Shown: positions 1 through 8,003, counted from the first letter of the stretch. The stretch: DNA of 29,781 nt from an uncultured Clostridium sp. (GCA_900544905.1 UQXF01000031.1:1-29781); one strand, 5' to 3'. Notes: generated by a model from the letters alone, not told the origin. Program-made: numbers and translations.

Positions 1-48
1 CGAGATGACGTCGAGTCTCGTGGGCTCGGAGATGTGTATAAGAGACAG
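1..48 (+). other. Illumina Nextera i7 adapter (artefact)
   Basis: This is not genomic sequence. Bases 1-6 match the end of the P7 primer, 7-14 are an 8-base index, and 15-48 are the Nextera read-2 adapter, ending in the 19-base Tn5 mosaic end at 30-48. The same 48 bases appear in reverse complement at 29734-29781. Adapter read-through left in the assembly explains this. Real sequence starts at 49. Confidence 0.98.
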
Positions 49-942
49 ATATTAGGCTGGTGGCTTAAAAGGATACATTTTCTGACAGATGATTTTGTAT
101 CCGTGGCAGATAAGCTGGTATTTAAGGTTGCGCTGCCGGTATTGGTCTTTAAGGATATTGCAGGAGCGGATTTAACGAAGGATTTTAATCTCAAATTTGT
201 TCTGTTCTGCTTTTTCGGAACCTGTGTGTTTTTTGGCGTGACATGGCTGCTGGCAGAGATATTCATAAAAGATAAGAGCATGATAGGAAGCTTTGTACAG
301 GGAAGCTTCCGGGGAAGTGCGGCGATTCTGGGCATTGCCTTTGCCGAGAATATTTATGGAAGCAGTGGTCTGGTTCCCATGATGATTGTGGCATCCATAC
401 CGTTATTTAATATTTTTTCCGTCATTGTATTGATGCGGAGTGCAAATGCGGAAGAGACAGACCGGGGTGCTGTGGTAAAGAAGACTCTTAAGGGAATTGT
501 GACAAATCCTATTATTATAGGGATTGTTGCCGGTATCCCCTTTGCCCTGTTAAAGTTTCAGTTTCCTGTGATAATTGAAAAATCAATTAACAGTGTGGCA
601 AGCCTTTCTACACCGCTGGCACTGATTACCATTGGCGCAGGCTTTTCTACCGGAGCTGCCCTTGAAAAATGGAAGCCTACGGTAATTGCCTCCCTGATTA
701 AATTAGTGATTATTCCGGGAATTTTTCTTCCGGTGGCAGTATGGATGGGCTTTCGGAATGAGGAGATGGTGGCACTGCTGATTCTGACAGGGGCGCCTAC
801 TACAGTCAGCTCCTATATTATGGCAAAAAATATGGGCAACGACAGTGTGCTGGCATCCGGAATTGTGGTGATGACCACGCTGCTGTCATCCGTCACTTTG
901 ACAGCAATTATTTTCATCCTTAAGAGTAATTCTATTATATAA
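49..942 (+). CDS. AEC family transporter, 5'-truncated
   Basis: This is an integral membrane protein of the auxin efflux carrier (AEC) family, which in bacteria exports or exchanges small organic anions such as malate. The reading frame is open into the adapter, where a spurious GTG at 34 looks like a start; the real start is missing and roughly 20 N-terminal residues are lost, judging by the usual family length of about 305-320. About 298 genomic residues remain, with alternating hydrophobic segments. Family-typical patterns are the early ALPVLVFK segment, the central break between the two half-bundles (around EETDRGAVVKKTLKG), LALITIGAGFS, and the late GAPTTVSSYIMAKNMG segment. Substrate cannot be told from sequence. 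It lies 70 bases upstream of the citrate synthase candidate on the same strand with no clear terminator between, so co-transcription and a dicarboxylate substrate are possible but inferred. Confidence 0.88.
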   Translation: MLGWWLKRIHFLTDDFVSVADKLVFKVALPVLVFKDIAGADLTKDFNLKFVLFCFFGTCVFFGVTWLLAEIFIKDKSMIGSFVQGSFRGSAAILGIAFAENIYGSSGLVPMMIVASIPLFNIFSVIVLMRSANAEETDRGAVVKKTLKGIVTNPIIIGIVAGIPFALLKFQFPVIIEKSINSVASLSTPLALITIGAGFSTGAALEKWKPTVIASLIKLVIIPGIFLPVAVWMGFRNEEMVALLILTGAPTTVSSYIMAKNMGNDSVLASGIVVMTTLLSSVTLTAIIFILKSNSII

Positions 943-1012
943 TATAAGTATTGGGGCAGGAAGAAAGAGGCAGTAAAATAAGCGTTATGTGTGAATGAAG
1001 AGAGGATAAAAA

Positions 1013-2410
1013 ATGGATAACCGAATTGTAGTAAACAATGAAAAGACAAACTTACTGGAACTGGAAGAGCACATGTATCATCTGGTGGATGTGGAAAAAC
1101 CGAATGTTTTCCGGAATCTGTTCTCCTATGATGAAGTGCCGAAGATTGCATTTAATGAGAGGATTGTACCTCACAATATGCCAAAGGAAATCTGGATTAC
1201 AGATACCACCTTCCGTGACGGACAGCAGTCCAGGGAGCCTTATACCACGGAACAGATTGTGACAATTTATGATTATCTGCACAGGCTCGGCGGACCAAAC
1301 GGACTGATTCGGCAAAGCGAGTTTTTCCTGTACAGCAAAAAGGACAGGGACGCTGTGTATAAATGTATGGAGCGTGGATACCGGTTTCCGGAGGTGACAA
1401 GCTGGATTCGGGCGACAAAGAAGGATTTTGAACTGGTTAAGGATATCGGACTTAAGGAGACCGGAATATTGGTGAGCTGTTCCGATTACCATATTTTTTA
1501 TAAGATGAAGAAAACCAGAAAGCAGGCATTGGAGCAGTATCTGGGAGTTATAAGGGACTGTCTGGAGATTGGTATCAGTCCGAGGTGCCACTTAGAGGAT
1601 ATCACCAGGGCAGACATTTATGGCTTCGTGATTCCGTTTTGTCTGGAGCTGATGAAGCTGATGGAGGAATATAAGATTCCTATTAAAATCCGTGCCTGTG
1701 ATACTATGGGCTATGGCGTGAACTTTGCCGGTGCGGTGATTCCGCGTTCTGTGCAGGGAATCTGTTATGGTCTGACCAAGCATGCAGGGGTTCCCAGCGA
1801 GTGTCTGGAATGGCATGGACACAATGATTTCTATAAGGCGGTGACCAATTCTACTACAGCATGGCTGTACGGTGCATCGGGAGTGAACTGTTCCCTGTTT
1901 GGCATTGGGGAGAGAACCGGTAATACCCCTCTTGAGGCAATGATTTTTGAATATGCACAGCTAAAGGGAAATTTAAACGGAGCAGATACCACAGTGATTA
2001 CAGAGCTGGCAGAGTACTATCACAAGGAATTAGGGTATGACATTCCGGAGCAGACACCGTTTGTCGGAAAGAACTTTAATATTACCCGTGCAGGCATACA
2101 TGCAGATGGCCTGCTGAAAAATGAGGAGATTTATAATATATTTGATACGGATAAGTTTTTAAACCGTCCGGTACAGGTTGCCGTGTCCAATACCTCCGGT
2201 CTTGCAGGGATTGCACACTGGATAAATACCCACTACCATATCCGGGTGGAGGATAAGATTGATAAGAATTCACCGCTTGTCACTGCAGTAAAGGAATGGG
2301 TGGATAAGGAATATGATGAGGGACGTGTGACCTCCATTACGGATGAAGAGCTGATGAGGGTGGTAGGAGAAAATGCAAAAACTTTAAATGTAAAGTTGCC
2401 AGAAATATGA
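1013..2410 (+). CDS. Isopropylmalate/homocitrate synthase-like enzyme; candidate Re-type citrate synthase
   Basis: This 465-residue protein belongs to the HMGL-like TIM-barrel family that condenses acetyl-CoA with a 2-oxoacid. TDTTFRDGQQ at 63-72 is the family's catalytic and metal motif, HGHND at 268-272 gives metal-binding histidines, and GERTGN (299-304) and GIHADG (361-366) are also family signatures. About 60 residues precede the barrel, more than in ordinary LeuA. Known: in Clostridium kluyveri and C. acetobutylicum (CAC0970), Re-citrate synthases are LeuA-like proteins, and in the latter the gene sits beside aconitase and isocitrate dehydrogenase. Here isocitrate dehydrogenase follows directly and no leu genes are near, so I infer Re-citrate synthase feeding 2-oxoglutarate synthesis. 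2-Isopropylmalate, citramalate or homocitrate synthase are alternatives. The ATG at 1013 has a GAAGAGAGG ribosome binding site just upstream. Confidence 0.8.
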   Translation: MDNRIVVNNEKTNLLELEEHMYHLVDVEKPNVFRNLFSYDEVPKIAFNERIVPHNMPKEIWITDTTFRDGQQSREPYTTEQIVTIYDYLHRLGGPNGLIRQSEFFLYSKKDRDAVYKCMERGYRFPEVTSWIRATKKDFELVKDIGLKETGILVSCSDYHIFYKMKKTRKQALEQYLGVIRDCLEIGISPRCHLEDITRADIYGFVIPFCLELMKLMEEYKIPIKIRACDTMGYGVNFAGAVIPRSVQGICYGLTKHAGVPSECLEWHGHNDFYKAVTNSTTAWLYGASGVNCSLFGIGERTGNTPLEAMIFEYAQLKGNLNGADTTVITELAEYYHKELGYDIPEQTPFVGKNFNITRAGIHADGLLKNEEIYNIFDTDKFLNRPVQVAVSNTSGLAGIAHWINTHYHIRVEDKIDKNSPLVTAVKEWVDKEYDEGRVTSITDEELMRVVGENAKTLNVKLPEI

Positions 2411-2412
2411 TT

Positions 2413-2495
2413 TTCTGTTATTCTATAGAAGTACATAACAGAATACTGTTTTTAGGACAAATAAGTCATATGTGAATACTTATGGCTTATTTTTC
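2413..2495 (+). terminator. Two tandem hairpins between citrate synthase candidate and icd
   Basis: The first hairpin has a perfect 9-bp stem (2413-2421 with 2435-2443) followed by a short T-rich stretch. The second pairs 2460-2470 with 2481-2491 (11 bp, one G-T wobble, 10-base loop) and runs into TTTT, the form of an intrinsic terminator. If functional they would uncouple icd from the upstream gene, or reduce read-through, since only about 50 bases separate the second hairpin from the icd start and I see no good promoter there. Confidence 0.55.
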
Positions 2496-2544
2496 TGAGA
2501 AGACATAAACAGCGAACAAAAAGTCAATACAGGAGGACAGTGTG

Positions 2545-3753
2545 ATGGAAAAGATTAAAATGACAACTCCGTTGGTGGAGATGGACGGAGACGAGATGAC
2601 AAGAATTCTCTGGCAGATGATTAAGGACGAGCTTTTGCTCCCGTTCATTGATTTGAAGACAGAGTATTATGACTTAGGTCTTGAGTACAGAAATGAGACC
2701 AATGACCAGGTAACCTTTGATTCTGCAGAGGCAACGAAGAAATATGGCGTGGCTGTTAAATGTGCTACGATTACTCCAAATGCTGCCCGTATGACAGAGT
2801 ATAACTTAAAGGAAATGTGGAAATCACCAAACGGTACAATCCGTGCTGCCTTGGACGGTACCGTATTCCGTGCACCGATTGTAGTAAAGGGAATTGAGCC
2901 ATGTGTAAAGAACTGGGTAAAGCCGATTACCCTTGCAAGACATGCCTATGGTGATGTATATAAGAACTCGGAAATCCGTGTTCCGGGTGCAGGCAAGGCA
3001 GAGCTGGTATTTACTGGTGAGGACGGAACAGAAATACGTGAGACCATTCATGAGTTCAAGGGACCGGGTGTGATTCAGGGTATGCATAATCTGGATGATT
3101 CCATTTCAAGCTTTGCAAGGGCATGCTTTAATTATGCGCTGGATACAAAGCAGTCTGTATGGTTTGCCACAAAGGATACGATTTCCAAGAAATACGACCA
3201 TAGATTCAAGGATATTTTCCAGGAAATTTATGATGCAGAGTATGACGAGAAGTTTAAGGCAGCGGGAATTGAGTATTTCTATACCCTGATTGATGACGCG
3301 GTTGCCCGTGTGATGAAGGCTGAGGGTGGATTTATCTGGGCATGCAAGAACTATGACGGAGACGTTATGTCGGATATGGTTTCCTCTGCCTTTGGTTCCC
3401 TTGCCATGATGACCTCTGTACTGGTATCTCCGTCCGGTGTATATGAGTATGAGGCTGCCCATGGAACGGTTCAGAGACATTATTACAAGCATTTAAAAGG
3501 GGAAGAGACATCTACCAATTCTGTGGCAACCATTTTTGCATGGACCGGGGCACTCAGAAAGCGTGGAGAGCTTGACAATATTCCGGAGCTTTGTACCTTT
3601 GCGGATAAGCTGGAGGCGGCAACGCTTGGAACCATTGAGTCCGGAAAAATGACGAAGGATTTGGCGTTGATTACAACCATTGAAAATCCTACCGTACTTA
3701 ACTCTGAGAATTTTATTAAGGAAATTCGCAAGACATTAGAGGCAAGCCTGTAG
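2545..3753 (+). CDS. icd: NADP-dependent isocitrate dehydrogenase
   Basis: This enzyme oxidises and decarboxylates isocitrate to 2-oxoglutarate with NADP in the cytoplasm. The 402 residues match the homodimeric, eukaryote-like class rather than the E. coli-type enzyme. The substrate-binding SPNGTIR is at 94-100, the metal-binding NYDGD is at 269-273 with another Asp at 277, and the NADP-binding HGTVQRHYY begins at 306. I place the start at the ATG at 2545, eight bases after AGGAGG (2531-2536); a GTG one codon earlier is possible. It follows the Re-citrate synthase candidate, which fits a partial oxidative TCA branch making glutamate precursors and NADPH, but the aconitase needed between the two steps is not in this window. 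A strong terminator follows at 3807. Confidence 0.96.
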   Translation: MEKIKMTTPLVEMDGDEMTRILWQMIKDELLLPFIDLKTEYYDLGLEYRNETNDQVTFDSAEATKKYGVAVKCATITPNAARMTEYNLKEMWKSPNGTIRAALDGTVFRAPIVVKGIEPCVKNWVKPITLARHAYGDVYKNSEIRVPGAGKAELVFTGEDGTEIRETIHEFKGPGVIQGMHNLDDSISSFARACFNYALDTKQSVWFATKDTISKKYDHRFKDIFQEIYDAEYDEKFKAAGIEYFYTLIDDAVARVMKAEGGFIWACKNYDGDVMSDMVSSAFGSLAMMTSVLVSPSGVYEYEAAHGTVQRHYYKHLKGEETSTNSVATIFAWTGALRKRGELDNIPELCTFADKLEAATLGTIESGKMTKDLALITTIENPTVLNSENFIKEIRKTLEASL

Positions 3754-3806
3754 GAAATTAGAGACAGGGCAAAAAATTGAATTAAAAAGCGGTTTTAAAT
3801 GACAGG

Positions 3807-3859
3807 ATACCTCTCAAGTAAACTGGGAAATAACCCCAGTTTACATGGGAGGTATTTTT
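3807..3859 (+). terminator. Intrinsic terminator after icd
   Basis: A long hairpin of about 20 bp with one or two mismatches pairs ATACCTC...AACTGGG with CCCAGTT...GAGGTAT around a short A-rich loop, then five T. It closes the icd transcript before the two-component operon. Confidence 0.9.
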
Positions 3860-3871
3860 CTATAATAAACT

Positions 3872-3899
3872 GTGACATGTGATACAAATATGATACAAT
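3872..3899 (+). promoter_or_regulatory. Promoter with 11-base phased repeats upstream of the response regulator
   Basis: GTGACA (3872-3877) and TACAAT (3894-3899) each match the sigma-A consensus at 5 of 6 positions with a 16-base spacer. TGATACAA occurs at 3880-3887 and again at 3891-3898, exactly 11 bases apart, the phasing typical of OmpR-family binding sites. The second copy also forms an extended -10, so the repeat may be partly promoter sequence. A separate TATAAT lies at 3968-3973, nearer the gene but without a good -35. Confidence 0.5.
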
Positions 3900-4004
3900 A
3901 TAGATGTATTTTTTTAATCGGCATAAGCCAGGTACACTAACAGAATGTGTGAAATTTTTAATTCGTTTATAATATAAGCAGAAATTCAGGGAAGGGAAAG
4001 CATT

Positions 4005-4658
4005 ATGATAAGAATTTTGATAGTAGAAGACGAGGAGCCAATCTCCGATTTGATAAGAATGAACCTTGTAAAGGCTGGCTACCACTGCAAATGTGCTTTT
4101 GACGGAAATACGGCGGCGGATATTTTAAGCCAGGAGAGCTTTGATTTAGTGCTGCTGGACATTATGCTGCCGGGAATTAATGGCTGGGAATTGTTGGATT
4201 ATATAAAAACGCTGGAAATGCCGGTTATCTTTATTACTGCCATGGGGGAGCTGGATGACAGAGTGAAGGGGCTTAAGTCCGGTGCGGATGATTACATTAC
4301 AAAACCATTTGAAATTGTAGAACTGCTGGCAAGGGTAGAAACAGTGCTTCGCAGGTACAATAAGGCAGACAATAAGATTAATATTCTGGATGTAGAGATT
4401 GATATTCCCTCCCGGGTTGTGATGAAAAATGGGAAACAGATTATGTTAACCTTGAAGGAGTTTGAACTGCTGTTACTGTTTGTACGCAATAAGAACATAG
4501 CGCTTTACCGGGAGACAATTTATGAAAATGTATGGGAGAGTAGTTATTTAGGAGACAGCAGAACGGTGGATTTACATGTCCAGAGACTGCGGAAGAAGCT
4601 GGAATGGGAGGATGTCATCAAGGCTGTTTACAAGGTAGGTTACCGGCTGGAGGTATAA
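4005..4658 (+). CDS. OmpR/PhoB-family response regulator
   Basis: This is a 217-residue two-component response regulator. The N-terminal receiver domain (about 2-115) has the acidic pair Glu8-Asp9, the phospho-acceptor Asp52 in LLDIMLPG, Thr78 and the conserved Lys100 before PF. The C-terminal winged-helix DNA-binding domain (about 125-217) has the usual SRTVDLHVQRLRKKLE recognition helix and a final GYRLEV. The ATG follows GAAGGGAAAG. The sensor kinase gene begins two bases after the stop, so the two are almost certainly co-transcribed. Target genes are unknown. The similar repeats upstream of itself and of the VanY-like gene at 7085 suggest autoregulation and control of that envelope enzyme; that is inference. 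Confidence 0.95.
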   Translation: MIRILIVEDEEPISDLIRMNLVKAGYHCKCAFDGNTAADILSQESFDLVLLDIMLPGINGWELLDYIKTLEMPVIFITAMGELDDRVKGLKSGADDYITKPFEIVELLARVETVLRRYNKADNKINILDVEIDIPSRVVMKNGKQIMLTLKEFELLLLFVRNKNIALYRETIYENVWESSYLGDSRTVDLHVQRLRKKLEWEDVIKAVYKVGYRLEV

Positions 4659-4659
4659 A

Positions 4660-6081
4660 ATGAAATTTTATGTGAAGGTGTTTTTCAGTATGCTTTTACT
4701 GGCGTCCCTGTCCTTCGGAGTTTTTGGAACCCTGATGATTCGGGAGTCCTTCCAATCTGCCCTGAATCGTGAGATTGAGATGGGGAAGAGCGAAAACCAG
4801 ATGCTGAAGCTGACATTTGAAACCACAGTAAATTCCATACCGGAAGCATTTAACGAGCAGGAAAATAATGTATGGAAGGAGGTGGCGCAGTCCATCAACC
4901 GCCGTATGAATTCAGAAGGGGATTCCATGCTGCTCATAAGCTCGGAGGGAAGTATTGTCTATTCAGACGGAGCAGGGAAGGCGGATACGGTTTTGCAGGA
5001 GCAGATAAGCTTAGAAGAGAGCGGATACCGGATACATGAGGATGGCGATAAGTATTATCTGAATGTAATGAGTATGATTGACAGCCGCCTGACCCAGAGC
5101 CAGGTATATCTGGAAACCACAAAGGATATTTCCCACATTTATACAGAGCGCAGCCAGCTGCTTTACACCTATCGGACCATTATGCTGGTGATGCTTGGGA
5201 TTGTGGCAGTCCTTGCACTGGTTATTTCCTTTTTCCTTACAGGTCCTGTAAGACAGCTTTCCCGGATTGCCAGAAGCTTTGCAAAGGGGGACATGCAGGC
5301 AAGGGCAGTTGTAAAAAATCATGACGAGGTGGGAGTGCTTGCACAGGATTTTAATGACATGGCGGAAAAGCTGTCGGACAGAATGTTTTCGTTGGAGGAA
5401 CAGGCTAAGCGGCAGGAAGAATTTACATCTGCCTTTGCCCATGAGCTGAAGACGCCGCTGACGTCCATTATCGGTTACGCAGATATGATTCGTTCCATGA
5501 ATCTGACAGAGGAAGAACGTGTCAAGGCGGCAGGCTACATTTATTCCCAGGGAAAGCGTCTGGAGGCGCTGTCCTTTAAGCTGTTGGAGCTTATGGTCAT
5601 GAAAAAACAGGATTTTGAATATGTGAATCTGGATGCCCCTTATTTTATCCAGACCGTATTTGATTTGGCGGAGGTGGGGGTGCTGGAAAAGAATCTGGTG
5701 CTTAAAATGAAATCGGAGCCGGGTAAGATATATGGGGAAAAGGATTTGTTGATTTCCCTGTTTGCCAATCTGATAGATAACAGCAAGAAGGCATCCCAGG
5801 AAGGGGATGTAATCTGGATAGAGGGAAGAAATGGCAGAGAGGGATATGAGATTACCGTCCGGGATGAGGGAAGAGGAATCCCCAGGGAAGAACTTTCAAA
5901 GATTACGGATGCCTTTTATATGGTGGATAAATCACGTTCCCGCAAGGAGGGCGGCGCCGGTCTTGGCATGACCCTGTGCAGCCGGATTGTTCATTTACAC
6001 AAGGCAAAATGGAAGATTGAGAGTGAGCTGGATAAGGGTACCAGCGTTACTGTAACCTTTATGCAGGAGGCAAAGGAATGA
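4660..6081 (+). CDS. Sensor histidine kinase
   Basis: This 473-residue membrane histidine kinase should phosphorylate the preceding regulator. An N-terminal transmembrane segment (about 7-27) and a second (about 172-194) bracket an extracytoplasmic sensor region of roughly 140 residues. Then come HAMP (about 195-246) and the HisKA domain, with the phospho-accepting His261 in FAHELKTPLTS. The ATPase domain has an N box at 370-378 (NLIDNSKKA), a G1 box at 402-408 (DEGRGIP) and a G2 box at 431-437 (GGAGLGM). All key motifs are intact. Its ribosome binding site lies within the end of the regulator gene. It overlaps the next gene by four bases (ATGA), implying translational coupling to that unknown protein. 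The signal it senses is not evident. Confidence 0.95.
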   Translation: MKFYVKVFFSMLLLASLSFGVFGTLMIRESFQSALNREIEMGKSENQMLKLTFETTVNSIPEAFNEQENNVWKEVAQSINRRMNSEGDSMLLISSEGSIVYSDGAGKADTVLQEQISLEESGYRIHEDGDKYYLNVMSMIDSRLTQSQVYLETTKDISHIYTERSQLLYTYRTIMLVMLGIVAVLALVISFFLTGPVRQLSRIARSFAKGDMQARAVVKNHDEVGVLAQDFNDMAEKLSDRMFSLEEQAKRQEEFTSAFAHELKTPLTSIIGYADMIRSMNLTEEERVKAAGYIYSQGKRLEALSFKLLELMVMKKQDFEYVNLDAPYFIQTVFDLAEVGVLEKNLVLKMKSEPGKIYGEKDLLISLFANLIDNSKKASQEGDVIWIEGRNGREGYEITVRDEGRGIPREELSKITDAFYMVDKSRSRKEGGAGLGMTLCSRIVHLHKAKWKIESELDKGTSVTVTFMQEAKE

Positions 6082-6977
6082 GAACGATAATTAAATGGAC
6101 AATGGCTGTCTTACTGCTTATTTTATCGGTGGTGCTGGTTATTTTTCTTCCGGAGTATATTACGAAGAAAAATGACAGCAGCTATATGAACCAGTACCGT
6201 CTGTATTCTCAGGAAAGCTCTGTCACGGTGAATATGGATTTAACCATGGATGAAAAGCTTGAGATTTTGTCAGGGGATGCATTAGGGGAGGAACGGATTT
6301 CCGTAATACAGCTGGACAAGGTCAGGGATTTGGAGGAAAATGATGAAAAGCTGCTGCCAGAGCTGAAAAAGCAGCTTGAAATTATGGAGAAAGCGGAGTT
6401 ACTGCCGATTTACAGTGAAGGCATGGATTTGAACGCTCTTTTTGAAAGTGCAGAGCTTTATGCCTGTACACTCAAATCAAAGCCGGGAAAGATTTTTTAT
6501 GTGTGGAATATCCAGTTTTATTCCAATACAGGCGAAGAAAGCTATACTTTCCTGGTGGATACAGTAACCTACCAGATTTATGAGGCAATTGTCAATAGTG
6601 ACCAGGCTGTAAAGTATATGCAGAAGATACTGGAGCGAAGCGAGGAAGAGAATTACAGCCTGCTGGCGGAATGGTCCTTAAAATATGAGGAATACTTAAG
6701 CTGCCAGAAGCCATCGGAGGGCAGTACGGGAGACGGTGAAATGGAGAACAGGCTGGGATATTTTGACATAGCGGGAGAGGAGGATGGCTTTTGGATGAAT
6801 AGTCTGCTGTTTGGACAAAAGGCAAATTACGAAATCCAGTGCAACAGCTATATGGCATATACTGATAATGACAAGAAAATAGAGGGAAATTTCTATTTTC
6901 AGATTGTGTCTGATGATGAGATAAATGAGATGGGATTGGATTCAGAGAGTGCCAGCGATAATGATACAGGCAAATGA
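6078..6977 (+). CDS. Unknown membrane-anchored protein of the two-component operon
   Basis: I do not recognise this 299-residue protein. Residues 1-27 form one hydrophobic anchor after a short basic start (MRTIIKW), leaving about 270 residues outside the membrane. That part is acidic, with Glu/Asp-rich stretches and a Ser/Asp-rich tail (SESASDNDTGK), and has no cysteine pairs or catalytic signature I can name. It overlaps the kinase gene by four bases, so it is translated together with the sensor. Such third genes often encode accessory sensors or regulators of the kinase, which is an inference from position only. It might also be an extracytoplasmic enzyme or a cell-wall-associated factor. 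A possible operator and promoter region for the next gene begins just after its stop. Confidence 0.8.
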   Translation: MRTIIKWTMAVLLLILSVVLVIFLPEYITKKNDSSYMNQYRLYSQESSVTVNMDLTMDEKLEILSGDALGEERISVIQLDKVRDLEENDEKLLPELKKQLEIMEKAELLPIYSEGMDLNALFESAELYACTLKSKPGKIFYVWNIQFYSNTGEESYTFLVDTVTYQIYEAIVNSDQAVKYMQKILERSEEENYSLLAEWSLKYEEYLSCQKPSEGSTGDGEMENRLGYFDIAGEEDGFWMNSLLFGQKANYEIQCNSYMAYTDNDKKIEGNFYFQIVSDDEINEMGLDSESASDNDTGK

Positions 6978-7000
6978 AATAGAGCAGGAAAGAATAAAAA

Positions 7001-7058
7001 TGATACAAAAATGATGCCTCTTTTAATGTGAAACGATACATTTTAAGGCTAACCTTAA
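7001..7058 (+). promoter_or_regulatory. Possible operator region upstream of the VanY-like gene
   Basis: TGATACAA (7001), TGATGCCT (7012) and CGATACAT (7034) start 11 and 22 bases apart and resemble the repeat upstream of the response regulator at 3880/3891. Just downstream is the palindrome TTAAGG-CTAA-CCTTAA (7043-7058). I could not place a convincing -35/-10 pair, which would fit an activator-dependent promoter but is not proof of one. Confidence 0.35.
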
Positions 7059-7084
7059 TGTATTCGTAGTTAAGGAGGTTTATC

Positions 7085-7975
7085 ATGCTAAGATTCAGGC
7101 GTAGAAAAAGGAGAATTTCCATGAAGAGGAGACTTCAATGGCTGGGGGCGTGGTTCGTTGTAATTCTGGCATTTGTTCTGGCAGGAGGGATTGTGGCTGC
7201 GGCGGTATCCGGTATTAAGGATGTATGTGATTTCTGTCTGGTGAAGCAGAGCGAGGAAGATAAAGGACAGTCTGTCCAGGCAATGGCAAGGGAGGAGGAA
7301 TCTGCTGCAAAAGAAACAGAAGGAGCCGGGACAGATGTGGATGAATCAGAAAACGCAGAGAGTGAGTGGGCAATGGAAAGCCAGGATGCTTCCGGCGGCA
7401 AAGATATAGATTTCACCACACTTTTGGTAAACAAATCCTCGTATCTGCCGACAGACTATTCAGTGGCTTTGACGACGCTTAAGAATGGACAGCAGGTGGC
7501 GTCTGTGATGTATGAGGATTTGCGGAATATGCTGTTTGACGGAGAAGAGGAGGAATTGGGGTTATCCTTTTTGGTGGCAAGCGGTTACCGTTCCTCTGAA
7601 AAACAGCAGCAGCTGTTAGAGGAGGAAATTGTGAAGAATGCAGGAGCGGGAATGAATGAGGAGGAGGCAAGAGAGGATGCCCTGCTCACAGTTGCCCCTG
7701 CACATTACAGTGAGCATGAAACAGGGCTTGCAGTGGATATTGTGGCAGTAACCAACCAGAGGCTGGATGAGACGCAGGAAAGTACACCGGAAAATATCTG
7801 GCTTCAGGAAAACTGTTATAAATATGGGTTTATCCTGCGCTATCCGAAAGGAAAGGAGGAGGTAACCGGGTTCTCTTATGAGTCCTGGCATTTCCGCTAT
7901 GTGGGGAAGGATGTGGCGAAGGAAATTTATGACAGGGGAATTACACTGGAGGAATATCTGGCAGAGCCGGAATAG
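7085..7975 (+). CDS. VanY-like D-alanyl-D-alanine carboxypeptidase (peptidase M15B)
   Basis: This 296-residue zinc carboxypeptidase of the VanY/DacB type trims the terminal D-Ala from peptidoglycan stem peptides outside the membrane. A basic start (MLRFRRRKRR) and transmembrane anchor (about 20-42) are followed by a low-complexity Glu/Ala/Ser linker to about 105, then the catalytic domain. Family motifs are SGYRSSEKQ at 166-174, SEHETGLAVD at 209-218 with zinc ligands His211 and Asp218, and ESWHF at 266-270 with catalytic Glu266 and zinc ligand His269. AAGGAGG at 7072-7078 supports the start at 7085; an ATG at 7121 with its own AAAGGAG is an alternative. It follows a two-component operon and is a likely target of it. 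The stop codon sits in the loop of the terminator. Confidence 0.93.
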   Translation: MLRFRRRKRRISMKRRLQWLGAWFVVILAFVLAGGIVAAAVSGIKDVCDFCLVKQSEEDKGQSVQAMAREEESAAKETEGAGTDVDESENAESEWAMESQDASGGKDIDFTTLLVNKSSYLPTDYSVALTTLKNGQQVASVMYEDLRNMLFDGEEEELGLSFLVASGYRSSEKQQQLLEEEIVKNAGAGMNEEEAREDALLTVAPAHYSEHETGLAVDIVAVTNQRLDETQESTPENIWLQENCYKYGFILRYPKGKEEVTGFSYESWHFRYVGKDVAKEIYDRGITLEEYLAEPE

Positions 7976-7998
7976 CTTCCGGTTCTCTGCCGGTTTTT
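7960..7998 (+). terminator. Terminator overlapping the end of the carboxypeptidase gene
   Basis: GGCAGAG-CCGGAA pairs with TTCCGG-(TT)-CTCTGCC, a 13-bp stem with a 2-base bulge, followed by five T. The tetraloop TAGC contains the TAG stop codon (7973-7975), so the last codons of the gene form one arm. Confidence 0.85.
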
Positions 7999-8003
7999 CT
8001 GTC

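Noticed and set aside
1..48. Terminal inverted repeats of a linear plasmid, phage or transposon
   Set aside because: The sequence is exactly the Nextera read-2 adapter with index and P7 tail.
1013..2410. Simple 2-isopropylmalate synthase (leuA) call
   Set aside because: There are no leu neighbours, the N-terminus is longer than usual for LeuA, and icd follows; kept as an alternative, not the main call.
3106..3492. Minus-strand 128-codon frame inside icd
   Set aside because: It is fully antisense to a strongly conserved enzyme and has no family features.
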